This document shows, piece by piece, positions 49,323-61,240 of a DNA stretch of 64,000 nt. The position numbers and the translations under genes were made by a program. This stretch comes from Legionella rubrilucens (GTDB lineage Bacteria; Pseudomonadota; Gammaproteobacteria; Legionellales; Legionellaceae): positions 332,160 to 396,159 of the forward strand of contig NZ_LNYT01000022.1 of NCBI RefSeq assembly GCF_001468125.1. Direction: 5' to 3'. The notes under the pieces are model-generated. The model was not told the origin of the DNA, made no database searches, and worked only from the letters and a program-made list of their open reading frames with translations. Position 1 is the stretch's first letter; each line of letters starts with the position of its first letter.

Positions 49323-49324
49323 GA

Positions 49325-51013
49325 CTATTTGGCGGTTGCAAGCTTTTTCTGGTTGTTGGGCTTGTCATCGCTGTATTTACGGGTGATATGCCACTGTTGC
49401 AGGATGGACAAGGTGTTATTCACAATCCAGTAAAGGACCAGACCTGCGGGAAAATTCCAGAATAAGACGGTAAACAACACCGGTAAAAACATCATGATCT
49501 TGGCCTGCATCGGATCGGGTGGCGCAGGATTCAACCGTTGTTGAATGAGCATGGTTCCCCCCATGATAATGGGAAGAATGTGGTAGGGATCGGCTGCCGC
49601 CAGATCATTGATCCACAGAATAAAAGGAGCCTGTCTTAATTCGACGCTTTCCAATAATACCCAGTAAAGCGCAATGAAAACCGGGATCTGCACCAGGATA
49701 GGTAAACATCCGCCCAAGGGATTTACTTTTTCCTGACGGTAAAGCTCCATCGTCGCCTGGCTCATTTTGGCTTTATCATCGCCATAGCGTTCACGCAAAG
49801 CCTGAAGTTTAGGCTGCAGTTGACGCATACCCGCCATGGAGCGGTAACTGCTGGCGGATAAACGATAGAAAGCCAGTTTAATCAGCAAGGTGACCAGAAC
49901 AATAGACCATCCCCAGTTACCCACGACTCCATGAATGGCTTTCATCACCGCAAACAGTGCAGAGGACAGGAACCATAGCCAACCATAGTCCACGGTTAAA
50001 TCAAGACCTGGGGCGATATTCTGCAGCACATGGGTTATTTCCGGACCGACATACAGTTTGGCGCCGACGGTTTTTGTGTCCCCCGGTTTCACGCTGATGG
50101 GTGAACTGACCACACCGATGGTGTAATTGTTGTCTGCTGAACGGGTGTAAATGACATTTTTGCTTGAAGCATCAGGAACCCAGGCGCTCAGGAAGTAATG
50201 CTGCTGCATGGCAACCCAACCGCCTGTACTGTCGGTGTTCAGATTGGACTTGGCCATGTCTTTAAATGTCACTTTCTGGTAATTATGCTGACCGGGAACT
50301 GAATAGGAAGCCCCCACATAAGAACCGACATGAAAAATACTGGATTGGTCTTCTCTGGGAGAATCTCGCAGTAATTGCGCATTCAGGTATCCCTGCCAAT
50401 CGTCGCTGCCCTCATTGGCAATCTGATAATTGATCTGGATGAGGTAACTGCCACGGGTGAATTCAAATATTTTCTTCACTTCAAGGCCGCTGGCGCTTTT
50501 GCCTTCCAATACCACGGTGAGTGTCTTTTGATTGTTGTCCAGCTGATAGGTTTTCTCCTGGCTGCTGAAATTCAGATCGACCGGCATCACGCCTTTTGTC
50601 GAACTGACCAGCAGATTGCTATTGGCAACATAACGCTCATCGGGATTATTATTGAGCAAGGTAATGGGTTTGTCTTTTTCTTCAACACTAACAGGGTAAT
50701 CGAGCAGGCGAGCATTGACAATATCGCCATGTTCCGTATCAATCTGGATGTCGAGGACGTCTGTTTTTACGGTCACATCACCGGCATCTGCTTTTTTATC
50801 GAATGAATCGGTTGTGATGGGGTTTTCATTCTGGCTTTGACTTTCAGACGCGGAACCGGTCGCAACATCCGGAAGCAGTTGTTTTTCTTTGGATAGTTCT
50901 TTGGTTTGCGGCTGTACTGCCGGAATCGCAGGGTAATCCTGATGCCAACTCGTCCACAACGAGTAGACAATCAGAGCCAGTGCAGCATATAAAATAACTC
51001 GTCTTGTATCCAT
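49325..51013 (-). CDS. yidC: Membrane protein insertase YidC
   Basis: YidC inserts and folds inner-membrane proteins with or without SecYEG. The 562-residue protein has an N-terminal signal anchor ([15 protein letters not shown], about 6-20), a polar low-complexity linker, the large periplasmic beta-supersandwich (about 70-340) and five C-terminal membrane helices. These include [34 protein letters not shown]. Its ATG shares one base with the yidD stop. Confidence 0.97.
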   Translation of the reverse strand: MDTRRVILYAALALIVYSLWTSWHQDYPAIPAVQPQTKELSKEKQLLPDVATGSASESQSQNENPITTDSFDKKADAGDVTVKTDVLDIQIDTEHGDIVNARLLDYPVSVEEKDKPITLLNNNPDERYVANSNLLVSSTKGVMPVDLNFSSQEKTYQLDNNQKTLTVVLEGKSASGLEVKKIFEFTRGSYLIQINYQIANEGSDDWQGYLNAQLLRDSPREDQSSIFHVGSYVGASYSVPGQHNYQKVTFKDMAKSNLNTDSTGGWVAMQQHYFLSAWVPDASSKNVIYTRSADNNYTIGVVSSPISVKPGDTKTVGAKLYVGPEITHVLQNIAPGLDLTVDYGWLWFLSSALFAVMKAIHGVVGNWGWSIVLVTLLIKLAFYRLSASSYRSMAGMRQLQPKLQALRERYGDDKAKMSQATMELYRQEKVNPLGGCLPILVQIPVFIALYWVLLESVELRQAPFILWINDLAAADPYHILPIIMGGTMLIQQRLNPAPPDPMQAKIMMFLPVLFTVLFWNFPAGLVLYWIVNNTLSILQQWHITRKYSDDKPNNQKKLATAK

Positions 51014-51261
51014 TAATGTTTCTCTTCGTTAGGTAATACCGGATCGTAGCCGCCATCACACCAGGGATGACACCGCATAAGACGGCAACAGGCTAATTTA
51101 ATGCCTTTAACTACGCCGAAGCAGCGGATAGCCGTCAGGGCGTATTGTGAACAACTTGGATAAAATCGGCAGCTAGGTTTCATAACAGGCCGGATGAATA
51201 ACTGATACATAATAATCGGTAAAGCAACTAGTTGCCGTAAAATGCGATTAATTTGTTCCAT
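51013..51261 (-). CDS. yidD: Membrane protein insertion efficiency factor YidD
   Basis: This 82-residue membrane-associated helper of protein insertion shows the family signature [15 protein letters not shown] and the Cys-rich [18 protein letters not shown] end. Its start lies 34 bases inside rnpA in another frame, and its stop overlaps yidC by one base. It belongs to the rpmH-rnpA-yidD-yidC-mnmE run. Confidence 0.95.
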   Translation of the reverse strand: MEQINRILRQLVALPIIMYQLFIRPVMKPSCRFYPSCSQYALTAIRCFGVVKGIKLACCRLMRCHPWCDGGYDPVLPNEEKH

Positions 51262-51572
51262 GTTAAACCTAGCTTGGTTGCAATGACTTTATTTTCTACT
51301 TTGGCCACCCCATGTCTGGCGAGAAAGATAACATCTACTGCTGGCAAAGGATGGGTGCGGAAACTTTCACGGAGTAAACGCTTCAGGCGATTTCTCTGAT
51401 GCGCTTTGGGCACTAATTTTTTTGACAAAGCTAACCCCAGACGAGCATACCCCAGAGTATTTGCTTTATGTAATATCACAAATTCTGAGGTTACTGTTTT
51501 ATTGGGTTGATTAAATACAACATCGAAGTCTTTTTTTTTCAACAATCGACGTTTTTTGTCAAAACAATACAC
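51228..51572 (-). CDS. rnpA: Ribonuclease P protein component
   Basis: RnpA is the protein subunit of RNase P, which removes tRNA 5' leaders. The 114-residue protein has the RNR signature KAHQRNRLKRLLRESFR. It begins at GTG 51572, the very base after the rpmH stop, so expression depends on coupling to rpmH. It overlaps yidD by 34 bases. Confidence 0.95.
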   Translation of the reverse strand: MYCFDKKRRLLKKKDFDVVFNQPNKTVTSEFVILHKANTLGYARLGLALSKKLVPKAHQRNRLKRLLRESFRTHPLPAVDVIFLARHGVAKVENKVIATKLGLTWNKLIAFYGN

Positions 51573-51707
51573 TTAGGCAGATAAACGCTTACGTCCTTTA
51601 GCTCTTCGTCGCTTTAAAACCAGACGACCACCGCGGGTTGCCATACGTTGACGAAAACCATGATCGCGTTTGCGTTTTAGATTACTGGGTTGAAAGGTGC
51701 GTTTCAT
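51573..51707 (-). CDS. rpmH: 50S ribosomal protein L34
   Basis: L34 is a 44-residue, highly basic ribosomal protein. The translation starts [19 protein letters not shown] and ends GRKRLSA, diagnostic of the family. It is the first gene of the minus-strand run away from the origin and lies 640 bases from dnaA, the classic rpmH-oriC-dnaA arrangement. Confidence 0.97.
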   Translation of the reverse strand: MKRTFQPSNLKRKRDHGFRQRMATRGGRLVLKRRRAKGRKRLSA

Positions 51708-52014
51708 GATGAACCTGTTTAAAAATTAAATTTTGAGGGTGGGAATGATAGAAAACTTTACATCTTCTGTCAAACCATCTGTGACGAAGGTTCAAAATGA
51801 AACCGGTTATTCATGCCGCCAATTAACATAAAAAATTAAGATCTTAAATTTTGTTTTTTTTATTAGTAAGTCAGATATCTGTTAACAACCTTGTTTTTTT
51901 CATTAAAATCAATTGCTTATTTGTTATTTTATGTTGTTGATAATAGGGCTGTAATCGCTTGAATATCTTCTTGATAGCTTCAGGGTTTGTCTTTTCTGGC
52001 TATTTATACCCCTT

Positions 52015-52023
52015 TTATCCACG
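52015..52023 (+). promoter_or_regulatory. DnaA box, 8 of 9
   Basis: TTATCCACG differs from the consensus TTATCCACA in the last base. It lies in the rpmH-dnaA interval. Confidence 0.6.
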
Positions 52024-52140
52024 CCGTTTGTATAACTTTATCCTCCGTTTATTCATTACTTGTTTGAGTGTGCGAATGAATTGCCGATGCAACTGAATCG
52101 TTTAGAGTGTTCGTTCGTTTAATGATTATTTCCATAATCC

Positions 52141-52149
52141 TGTGGATAA
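52141..52149 (-). promoter_or_regulatory. DnaA box, perfect
   Basis: TGTGGATAA is the reverse complement of the consensus TTATCCACA. It lies about 200 bases upstream of dnaA in the origin interval. Confidence 0.75.
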
Positions 52150-52347
52150 CTCTGTTCTTTTGTGTTTTGGAGGGTATAATGATTTCTCATGTGTCTACGA
52201 CATTCCTTCATTGCAGTGAATTAACCTTTATTGTTTTAGCAGCTGGCATTTACTTGCCTGGACTTGCTCGTTATAAATGATAGTGGCACTATTTAAATCC
52301 GTGTTGCCTTTCTTTCAGTGCGACCTTTGTAGGTAAGGGGAGTTTTT

Positions 52348-53706
52348 GTGTCTGCGAACGTTTGGCAGAAGTGTCTGGGGCTTCTGGAAGAGGAATACCC
52401 TCCACAGCAATTTAATACCTGGTTACGTCCGTTGCATGCGAAAGTGCAAGACAACAGCCTTATTTTATTGGCACCCAACCGTTTTGTGGTTGACTGGGTC
52501 AATAAGCATTTCTTTGCACGAATAAGAGAACTGGCTACACAACTGGGTGGCGAGTTGATTTCTGCTGTCAGTATTGAGATTGGCAGTAAACCGTCTGCTC
52601 AACCGGCGGCTGCCACTCCCGAACGAGAAACACCGGTTGCAGCCCCTGTGAATAAAGTCATTCCCAAAAAAACCGCTGACTATAAAAACAGTTATTTAAA
52701 CAAGAAATTTCATTTTGATACCTTCGTCGAGGGCAATTCAAACCAACTGGCTAGAGCCGCCTCCCTGCAAGTGGCTGAGCGTCCTGGCGATGCGTACAAT
52801 CCGCTTTTTATTTATGGCGGTGTAGGCTTGGGTAAAACTCACCTGATGCATGCAATAGGCAATGCCATTTTAAAGAATAACCCTGAAGCCAAAGTGCTTT
52901 ATCTTCATTCCGAACGTTTTGTTGCGGACATGGTCAAAGCCCTGCAAACCAATACTATCAATGAATTCAAGCGATTCTATCGTTCGTTAAATGCCTTATT
53001 GATTGACGATATTCAGTTTTTTGCTGGAAAAGATCGATCTCAGGAAGAATTTTTCCATACGTTCAATGCCTTACTTGAAGGTCAGCAACAAATCATTCTC
53101 ACCAGTGACCGTTATCCTAAGGAAATCGAAGGGGTGGAAGAGCGGCTTAAATCACGGTTTGGCTGGGGGTTGACCGTCGCTGTTGAACCGCCCGAGCTTG
53201 AAACGCGTGTGGCCATTTTGATCAGTAAGGCGGAGCAATCCAATATTGAATTGCCCTATGAAGTGGCTTTTTTTATTGCCAAACGCATACGTTCCAATGT
53301 GCGTGAGTTGGAAGGTGCTCTGCGACGTGTCATCGCAAATGCCCATTTTACCGGTAAGTGCATTACCATCGATTTTGTTCATGATGCCTTGCGTGATTTG
53401 CTTGCTTTACAGGATAAGCTGGTTACCATTGAAAACATCCAGAAAACGGTCGCTGAATACTACAAGGTCAAAGTGGCTGATTTATTATCCAAACGCCGCA
53501 GTCGCTCCATTGCCAGACCAAGGCAGATGGCTATGGCTCTGGCTAAGGAATTAACCAATCACAGCCTGCCTGAAATAGGCGATCATTTTGGCGGCCGTGA
53601 CCACACCACTGTCATTCATGCCTGCCGTAAAGTTAAAGAATTGGTGCAGATAGAAAATGATTTTGCTGAAGACTATAAAAATCTGCTACGCATTTTGTCT
53701 TCCTAA
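52348..53706 (+). CDS. dnaA: Chromosomal replication initiator protein DnaA
   Basis: DnaA binds DnaA boxes and opens oriC. The 452-residue protein starts at GTG 52348 with AGGGGAG upstream. It has the N-terminal DnaB-loading domain, a short linker with Ala and Pro (about 82-108), the AAA+ core with Walker [10 protein letters not shown] at 157-165 and DDIQFFAGK as Walker B. The C-terminal helix-turn-helix includes [15 protein letters not shown]. It heads dnaA-dnaN-recF. Confidence 0.98.
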   Translation: MSANVWQKCLGLLEEEYPPQQFNTWLRPLHAKVQDNSLILLAPNRFVVDWVNKHFFARIRELATQLGGELISAVSIEIGSKPSAQPAAATPERETPVAAPVNKVIPKKTADYKNSYLNKKFHFDTFVEGNSNQLARAASLQVAERPGDAYNPLFIYGGVGLGKTHLMHAIGNAILKNNPEAKVLYLHSERFVADMVKALQTNTINEFKRFYRSLNALLIDDIQFFAGKDRSQEEFFHTFNALLEGQQQIILTSDRYPKEIEGVEERLKSRFGWGLTVAVEPPELETRVAILISKAEQSNIELPYEVAFFIAKRIRSNVRELEGALRRVIANAHFTGKCITIDFVHDALRDLLALQDKLVTIENIQKTVAEYYKVKVADLLSKRRSRSIARPRQMAMALAKELTNHSLPEIGDHFGGRDHTTVIHACRKVKELVQIENDFAEDYKNLLRILSS

Positions 53707-53718
53707 CTGGAAAAAAAC

Positions 53719-54825
53719 ATGTTTCAACTGGCTATAGAAAAACGGAAATTACTTCCTGCGTTATTAACAGTGGCTGGCGCCGTGGATAAACGGCAATCCC
53801 TTGCTATTTTGTCCAATATCCTTCTTGCGGTATCCAATAACCGCCTGGTTTTGACAGCGACTGATTTGGAAATTGAAATGTCTGCTGTGTTAGATTGTGA
53901 TTCGGTTGACGCCGCATCAAAAATCACGGTGCAGGCAAAAAAACTGATTGATATTATTCGCTCCCTTGATGACGACGCGGTTGCCGAGATTAAATTAACT
54001 GCAGGTGGGGTTGCAATCAAATCGGGACGCAGTCAGTTTAAGTTAGCCACCTTGCCAGCGGATCAGTTCCCGGTAAATGATTTGGATAAAAGTGAGCTTG
54101 AGTTCACCATTCAGCGTGAGTCGTTGATTCATCTGCTGCAATCCACCCATTTTGCCATGTCGCAGCAGGACGTTCGTGTTTTTCTTAACGGCTTGTTGCT
54201 CGATATTGAAGGCACCCATTTAACCACGGTGGCGACTGATGGTCATCGCATGGCCATTTGTAAGTTTCAGTGTGAGCATCATTTGCCGCCGCAACGGTTT
54301 TTGTTGCCCCGTAAAGGTGTTCAGGAAATGCTCAGGTTGTTGGCTGCAGTCACGGATGATTCCATTGTTGTAACGGCTGGTAAAGGTCATTTTCGTTTGG
54401 TGACCGAACAATACACTTTTTCGACCAAACTGATTGAAGCGCGTTTTCCGCCTTACACCAAAGCCATTCCAACGGACCAGGACAAGTACGTATTGATTGA
54501 TCGGGACATCCTCAAACGATCCTTGTCTCGAATTGCTATTCTGGCCAATGAGAAATCACGCGCGGTTCTTATTCACATTCAAGCCAATTCGCTCACGTTG
54601 ATTGCCAATAATCAGGAGCAGGAGGAGGCCAGTGAGTTACTCGAAGCCCACGTTGATGGTCATGAGCTCAAGATTGGGATTAATGCTGGTTATTTATTGG
54701 ATGTATTGGCTTATTTACCTGACGGACTTGTCCGATTATCAATGTCCACAACAGACAAGAGTATTCTCGTTGAATCATTACAGGACGCCAATTACCAATA
54801 CATCATCATGCCCATGAAGTTATGA
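53719..54825 (+). CDS. dnaN: DNA polymerase III beta sliding clamp
   Basis: The clamp tethers polymerase III to DNA as a ring dimer. The 368-residue protein is of normal length, with conserved ends: MFQLAIEKRKLLPALLTVAGAVDKR and YQYIIMPMKL, the latter part of the protein-binding pocket. It is 12 bases after dnaA, and its stop overlaps the recF ATG (ATGA). Confidence 0.98.
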   Translation: MFQLAIEKRKLLPALLTVAGAVDKRQSLAILSNILLAVSNNRLVLTATDLEIEMSAVLDCDSVDAASKITVQAKKLIDIIRSLDDDAVAEIKLTAGGVAIKSGRSQFKLATLPADQFPVNDLDKSELEFTIQRESLIHLLQSTHFAMSQQDVRVFLNGLLLDIEGTHLTTVATDGHRMAICKFQCEHHLPPQRFLLPRKGVQEMLRLLAAVTDDSIVVTAGKGHFRLVTEQYTFSTKLIEARFPPYTKAIPTDQDKYVLIDRDILKRSLSRIAILANEKSRAVLIHIQANSLTLIANNQEQEEASELLEAHVDGHELKIGINAGYLLDVLAYLPDGLVRLSMSTTDKSILVESLQDANYQYIIMPMKL

Positions 54826-55880
54826 TTCTCAGTGAATTGCATGTTCATAATCTCCGCAACCTGCAGCCGTTGCGTGTGAATTTGCATCCTCACATTAATT
54901 TTGTTACTGGTCTCAATGGCAGTGGTAAAACTTCCTTCCTTGAGGCCATTTATTTATTAGGGAATGGCCATTCGTTCAGAGCCCGTGAAATTTCCAGTCT
55001 TGTAACTTATCAACAGTCTGCTTTGTCTGTGTTTACTAAAACAGCCGATGAGCAGACGGTTTCCATCAGTAAATCGCTGTCGGCAGCAACAGGAGTAAAA
55101 ATCAATGGTACTCCCTGTTTTGCCAGTAGTCAGCTCGCCTACCTTTTACCAACGCAAATTTTTTATCAGGACATCTTTCAAATCATTGATTCAGGTCCAT
55201 CGGTTCGCCGCAGTGTATTGGATTGGGGATTGTTTCACGTGGAACATACTTACCATAATTTATGGAAGAATTATCGCCGGGCTTTAAAACAGAGGAATAG
55301 TTTACTCAAACAACAGGCTTCTGCGCAGCAGTTTGCTCCATGGGACAAACTATTATCTGATTTGGCGAATGAATTGGATGAGTCACGGGCCCATTACGTG
55401 CTTAAGCTGAATGAACGTTTCAAGATCATTTTACATGCGTTTTCCGATCTTTCCTGTCAACTGAATTACTACAATGGGTGGGATAGAAAGCAGGAGGGTA
55501 TTCCCCTTGGTTCTGTTTTAGAGGCGACGTTAGCCGCTGATCGTCAAAGGCAATTTACCCATTACGGGCCTCATCACGCCGATATTATGATTACCATCGA
55601 TGAGCATAAAGCCCGGTTTCATCTATCACGTGGACAGCAGAAGATGGTTCTTTTTGCGCTTAAATTGGCTCAGGCTGAATTACTATCCCGACATTGCATT
55701 CATTTGATTGACGACATCAACGCCGAACTGGATCCGACTCATCTGTCACGGCTTATTGAGTACATTAAAACAAATGACTCTCAATTCATTATTACTTCAA
55801 ATACGTCTGGATGGTTTACCGATTTTTTCCATGAACATCATTATGAGCTCATCTCTCTCGACAAAGGTCAACGGGCCTAG
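54822..55880 (+). CDS. recF: DNA replication and repair protein RecF
   Basis: RecF is an SMC-like ATPase that helps load RecA at gaps. The 352-residue protein has Walker A GLNGSGKTS near 29-37, the ABC signature LSRGQQKMV near 264-272, and Walker B IHLIDDINAELD. It overlaps dnaN by four bases. A parS-type palindrome is embedded in its coding sequence at 55231-55246 (codons for LFHVEH). Confidence 0.96.
   Translation: MILSELHVHNLRNLQPLRVNLHPHINFVTGLNGSGKTSFLEAIYLLGNGHSFRAREISSLVTYQQSALSVFTKTADEQTVSISKSLSAATGVKINGTPCFASSQLAYLLPTQIFYQDIFQIIDSGPSVRRSVLDWGLFHVEHTYHNLWKNYRRALKQRNSLLKQQASAQQFAPWDKLLSDLANELDESRAHYVLKLNERFKIILHAFSDLSCQLNYYNGWDRKQEGIPLGSVLEATLAADRQRQFTHYGPHHADIMITIDEHKARFHLSRGQQKMVLFALKLAQAELLSRHCIHLIDDINAELDPTHLSRLIEYIKTNDSQFIITSNTSGWFTDFFHEHHYELISLDKGQRA
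55231..55246. promoter_or_regulatory. parS: parS-type centromere site inside recF
   Basis: TGTTTCACGTGGAACA is, on the other strand, TGTTCCACGTGAAACA, an exact fit to the ParB-binding consensus TGTTNCACGTGAAACA. It lies about 3 kb from the origin interval. ParB/Spo0J would nucleate here for chromosome segregation. parA and parB are not in the window. Confidence 0.85.
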
Positions 55881-55916
55881 GTACGTCATTGAATGACGAT
55901 GGCTCGTGTAAGTCCA

Positions 55917-55932
55917 TGTTTCACGTGAAACA
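55917..55932. promoter_or_regulatory. parS: parS-type centromere site between recF and gyrB
   Basis: TGTTTCACGTGAAACA is a perfect 16-base palindrome identical to the parS consensus. It lies in the 157-base recF-gyrB gap, 686 bases from the site inside recF. Confidence 0.9.
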
Positions 55933-55995
55933 AATCAAAACAACGCTGTAAAGAAATGGCACGAACGTATAATCCTGCGGTGAAAAGTGCTATAA

Positions 55996-58455
<2,460 letters not shown>

Positions 58456-58481
58456 GGGGAATAGGTAACACAGACAGTGTG

Positions 58482-58530
58482 AAGGGGATAGGTGAATCAC
58501 TCGGAGGAAGCCAGAATCACCTATTCCTTT
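58482..58530 (+). terminator. Long hairpin after gyrB
   Basis: A 17-position stem, with two G-T wobbles and one mismatch, pairs 58482-58498 with 58514-58530 around a 15-base loop (GGATAGGTGA against TCACCTATTCC at its core). It starts 27 bases past the gyrB stop. The stem's own 3' side ends in TTT. Probable terminator or 3' stabiliser. Confidence 0.55.
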
Positions 58531-58788
58531 CCAAAAAAGCCGCATCCCTACGGCGAAGCACATCCATTGTGCTGGTCCCTTGTTTGACTTCCTGTCAGAC
58601 AATCCGTGTCATCCTTTGCATCAAGTATTACCCAGGATACTAAAAAAGTCTTGATGTTTACTTCTCTATCCGTTGTAAGAAATATCTCAAAAAACAGTTT
58701 GTTCCATCTTAAAGCATGGGTAGGCAAACCAATTGATTTGTATGATAAATTGTTAGAGGCAGTGATTCATGGTGCATCAGTTTGATAC

Positions 58789-58818
58789 GTAGATACCGCG
58801 GCTTGCCGCGATACCTAC
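58789..58818. repeat. Palindromic element with CCGCGG core
   Basis: GTAGATACCGCGG, CTTG, CCGCGATACCTAC form an imperfect 13-base hairpin. It resembles the short palindromic repeats with a CCGCGG core and TACC arms that I remember as scattered between genes in Legionella and other gammaproteobacteria. Only one copy was noticed here. Confidence 0.45.
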
Positions 58819-58835
58819 ATGCAGAGTATGGATGA

Positions 58836-59462
58836 TTAAAACAAAACGCAGCAACCTTTTTGATGTTCATCGTCAGATGAAGGGCTTTCGTCAAGTAAGC
58901 TTACCTCTTCTTCTTTCTCTTTTTTCGATTTAGCAACCATGAGTTTGCCAAATTTTTCAAGAATGGTTTTAAATACATCGCCAGTGGGTTGTACGGATAA
59001 AATCCTGAGGCCTTTGGCAATTTCTGTAGGAGACGAAGGAGAGTTGGCGAGACAATGGGCAATCTCTTGTTCCTTACCGGCCAGACGGTGCTGAACCAGA
59101 GCGGCATGTTCATTGTACAAATCGACATTGAATTCTTCGCCGATAAAGATACGTCCGGGGTTCTTGTTTCGGCTGTCGGTGATGGAATCAAGACGGCGGC
59201 AGACTTCCAGTGCTCTTGAAAAGGCGGCATGAAAGCAGTCATTGGTTTGCAGTGTGGGATTACGCAGAGCATCGCTCAAGTGGCTTACCCCTTTAAGATC
59301 GGTTCTGTTCGACAACATGTGAAAAATCAATTGTCGTTTCTCACTATGAGACAGCTCGTCCAATGCCTCACGGCTGGCAATCAATGAATCCTCATCATCC
59401 AGCAGAGCCTGGGCGTCAGTGGGTTTAAAATTACGCAATTGTTCTGGTGTGTACTTTGGCAT
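58836..59462 (-). CDS. Putative effector ending in a CaaX prenylation box
   Basis: This 208-residue soluble protein starts at ATG 59462 (AGGAG upstream): MPKYTPEQLRNFKPTDAQALLDDED. It ends KGCCVLF, whose last four residues CVLF form a CaaX box, with a second Cys before it and a Lys/Glu-rich region (KSKKEKEEEVSLLDESPSSDDE) upstream. Bacteria have no CaaX prenylation, whereas Legionella effectors such as AnkB are lipidated by host transferases at such boxes; Phe at the last position would favour geranylgeranylation or farnesylation. Helical residues 1-170 match no family I know. Position between gyrB and hfq corresponds to L. pneumophila ravA (lpg0008) from memory; identity is not verified. Confidence 0.8.
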   Translation of the reverse strand: MPKYTPEQLRNFKPTDAQALLDDEDSLIASREALDELSHSEKRQLIFHMLSNRTDLKGVSHLSDALRNPTLQTNDCFHAAFSRALEVCRRLDSITDSRNKNPGRIFIGEEFNVDLYNEHAALVQHRLAGKEQEIAHCLANSPSSPTEIAKGLRILSVQPTGDVFKTILEKFGKLMVAKSKKEKEEEVSLLDESPSSDDEHQKGCCVLF

Positions 59463-59687
59463 TGAATACTCCTTGTATTGATGCTCAGATGGCATAGTAA
59501 CGGTCAACAACGAGTGTAACAGGCGAAAATGGTCTATCCAACAGGCCTTAAAAATTAATCCCCATCCATGCCTTATTAACGAACCAGCCGCTCATAAATA
59601 ATTCATTTAGTCTTAAAGTATTCTCAGTGAATGCCGACTATACTTGTGAATGTGGTTGCCTTAAAAAACAAGAACAAGGAGAAGGCA

Positions 59688-59936
59688 ATGTCTAATAAAA
59701 ATCACTTGCTGCAGGATCCCTTTCTGAATGAACTTCGTAAGGAGAAGGTCCCGGTATCGGTTTTTTTAGTCAATGGCATTAAGTTACATGGACTGATTGA
59801 TTCCTTTGATCAGTACGTGGTGATGTTAAAGAACTCCGTCACGCAAATGGTCTATAAACATGCCATTTCAACAGTGGTTCCATCACGAATGGTTAAAGTG
59901 CCCACTGGTGATGAGGATGAAAATGTGGCAGACTGA
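59688..59936 (+). CDS. hfq: RNA chaperone Hfq
   Basis: Hfq is a hexameric Sm-like chaperone that pairs small RNAs with mRNAs. The 82-residue protein (ATG 59688 after AAGGAG) reads [41 protein letters not shown], the Sm1 motif, and [14 protein letters not shown], the Sm2 motif. The C-terminal tail is short and acidic (GDEDENVAD), unlike the long E. coli tail. It is followed by hflX, as commonly seen. Confidence 0.97.
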   Translation: MSNKNHLLQDPFLNELRKEKVPVSVFLVNGIKLHGLIDSFDQYVVMLKNSVTQMVYKHAISTVVPSRMVKVPTGDEDENVAD

Positions 59937-59965
59937 CACCCTTTCAACATGGTGGAATTGACGTA

Positions 59966-61240
59966 TTGTTTGAACGACCGCAAGGTGGCGAGCGCGCTAT
60001 TCTGGTGCAACTGGCCCTTCCCGGGGTGGATGCCGGCAGGGCTCTGGAAGAATTTAAAGAGCTGGCGGTATCGGCTCAGGCTGACGTGATCGCTTGCGTA
60101 ACCGGCGCCCGCGCTACCCCTGAAGCCAGGTATTATGTTGGTCTTGGCAAAGCGGAAGAAATCCAGGAACTGGTTCAGGCTGAGCAGGCGGAACTGGTTT
60201 TGGTCAATCATGAATTGTCGCCATCCCAGGAACGAAATCTTGAGCGGCTTTTTCAATGCCGGGTCGTGGACAGGAGCGGTTTGATCCTTGATATTTTTGC
60301 TCAACGCGCCCGTACCTTTGAAGGGAAGCTTCAGGTTGAACTCGCGCAATTACAGCATATTTCAACACGGCTCATCCGCGGCTGGACCCACCTTGAGCGC
60401 CAAAAGGGCGGTATCGGTTTGCGTGGTCCGGGCGAGACCCAGCTTGAAACGGATAGGCGCCTATTGCGAGAACGCATCAAATACATTAATAAACGCCTTG
60501 AAAAAGTCAGACGCAGCCGCGATCAGAACCGTCGCGCCCGTCAAAAAGCGGCTCTTAAAACCGTTTCACTGGTGGGTTATACCAATGCGGGCAAATCCAC
60601 GCTGTTCAATGCGTTGACTGGCGGCCACAGTTACGCAGCCGATCAGTTGTTTGCGACTCTGGATCCCACCATGCGTAAATTGGATATCCCGGGTTCCTCT
60701 CCCATTATTCTGGCCGATACGGTCGGTTTTATTCGTGACTTACCCCATGATCTGGTGGAAGCATTCCGGGCTACGCTGGAGGAGACGGCGGAAGCTGATT
60801 TATTACTGCATGTGATTGATATTGCCGATCCAAACTGGCGTGATACGGTGTTTGCCGTGCAGCAGGTTTTGAAAGAAATCGGTGTTGATGACATTCCCGT
60901 AATCCAGGTCTTTAATAAAATTGATCAGCATGAAGACTGGCAGCCGAAACTGGATATGCAGGATGACAATTGCAAGGTCTGGCTTTCAGCTAAAACCGGT
61001 GAAGGATTGGATTTATTGATCAAAGCCATCGCTACCTTGTTGCATGGGGATATTATTGAAGAAACGGTCAGTCTTGGACCTGACCAGGCCAAATTGCGTG
61101 CCCAACTCTATCAGATGGGCGCTGTAAAAGATGAAGTAAGCCAGGAAGAAGGGGGATGGCAACTGACCATCACAATGACGCAAAGCCAGAAGGAACGTTT
61201 GTTTACCCCCAAAAGTGATAATCTTGAACCAGAGTATTAG
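59966..61240 (+). CDS. hflX: Ribosome-associated GTPase HflX
   Basis: HflX is a GTPase that splits stalled ribosomes after stress. The 424-residue protein has the N-terminal HflX domain with the signature GRGWTHLERQKGGIGLRGPGE, the GTPase loop GYTNAGKST, DTVGFIRDLP and NKID. The start is TTG 59966 (MFERPQGGERAILVQLALPG) with GGTGG upstream, so translation may be weak or coupled to hfq, 29 bases away. It overlaps the convergent thioredoxin-like gene by four bases. Confidence 0.95.
   Translation: MFERPQGGERAILVQLALPGVDAGRALEEFKELAVSAQADVIACVTGARATPEARYYVGLGKAEEIQELVQAEQAELVLVNHELSPSQERNLERLFQCRVVDRSGLILDIFAQRARTFEGKLQVELAQLQHISTRLIRGWTHLERQKGGIGLRGPGETQLETDRRLLRERIKYINKRLEKVRRSRDQNRRARQKAALKTVSLVGYTNAGKSTLFNALTGGHSYAADQLFATLDPTMRKLDIPGSSPIILADTVGFIRDLPHDLVEAFRATLEETAEADLLLHVIDIADPNWRDTVFAVQQVLKEIGVDDIPVIQVFNKIDQHEDWQPKLDMQDDNCKVWLSAKTGEGLDLLIKAIATLLHGDIIEETVSLGPDQAKLRAQLYQMGAVKDEVSQEEGGWQLTITMTQSQKERLFTPKSDNLEPEY

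Larger units (their letters stand above)
51708..52347. other. oriC: Probable chromosomal replication origin region (oriC)
   Basis: This 640-base gene-free interval lies between divergent rpmH and dnaA. It contains AT-rich DNA (especially 51820-51940 with runs of T and A) that could be the unwinding element. One perfect DnaA box, TGTGGATAA, is at 52141-52149, and one 8-of-9 box, TTATCCACG, at 52015-52023. Only these two clear boxes were found by eye, fewer than in E. coli, so weaker boxes must supply the rest if this is oriC. The 52141 box is about 200 bases before the dnaA start and may also autoregulate dnaA. Confidence 0.65.
58456..58835. other. 380-base spacer after gyrB
   Basis: No supported gene. 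It holds a long hairpin at 58482-58530 (probable gyrB terminator) and an inverted repeat with a CCGCGG core at 58789-58818. Short frames here lack ribosome sites. The rest shows nothing I can name. Confidence 0.7.

Noticed and set aside
58709..58894. 61-aa minus-strand frame after gyrB
   Set aside because: No ribosome site, it overlaps the end of the CaaX-box gene, and composition is not protein-like.
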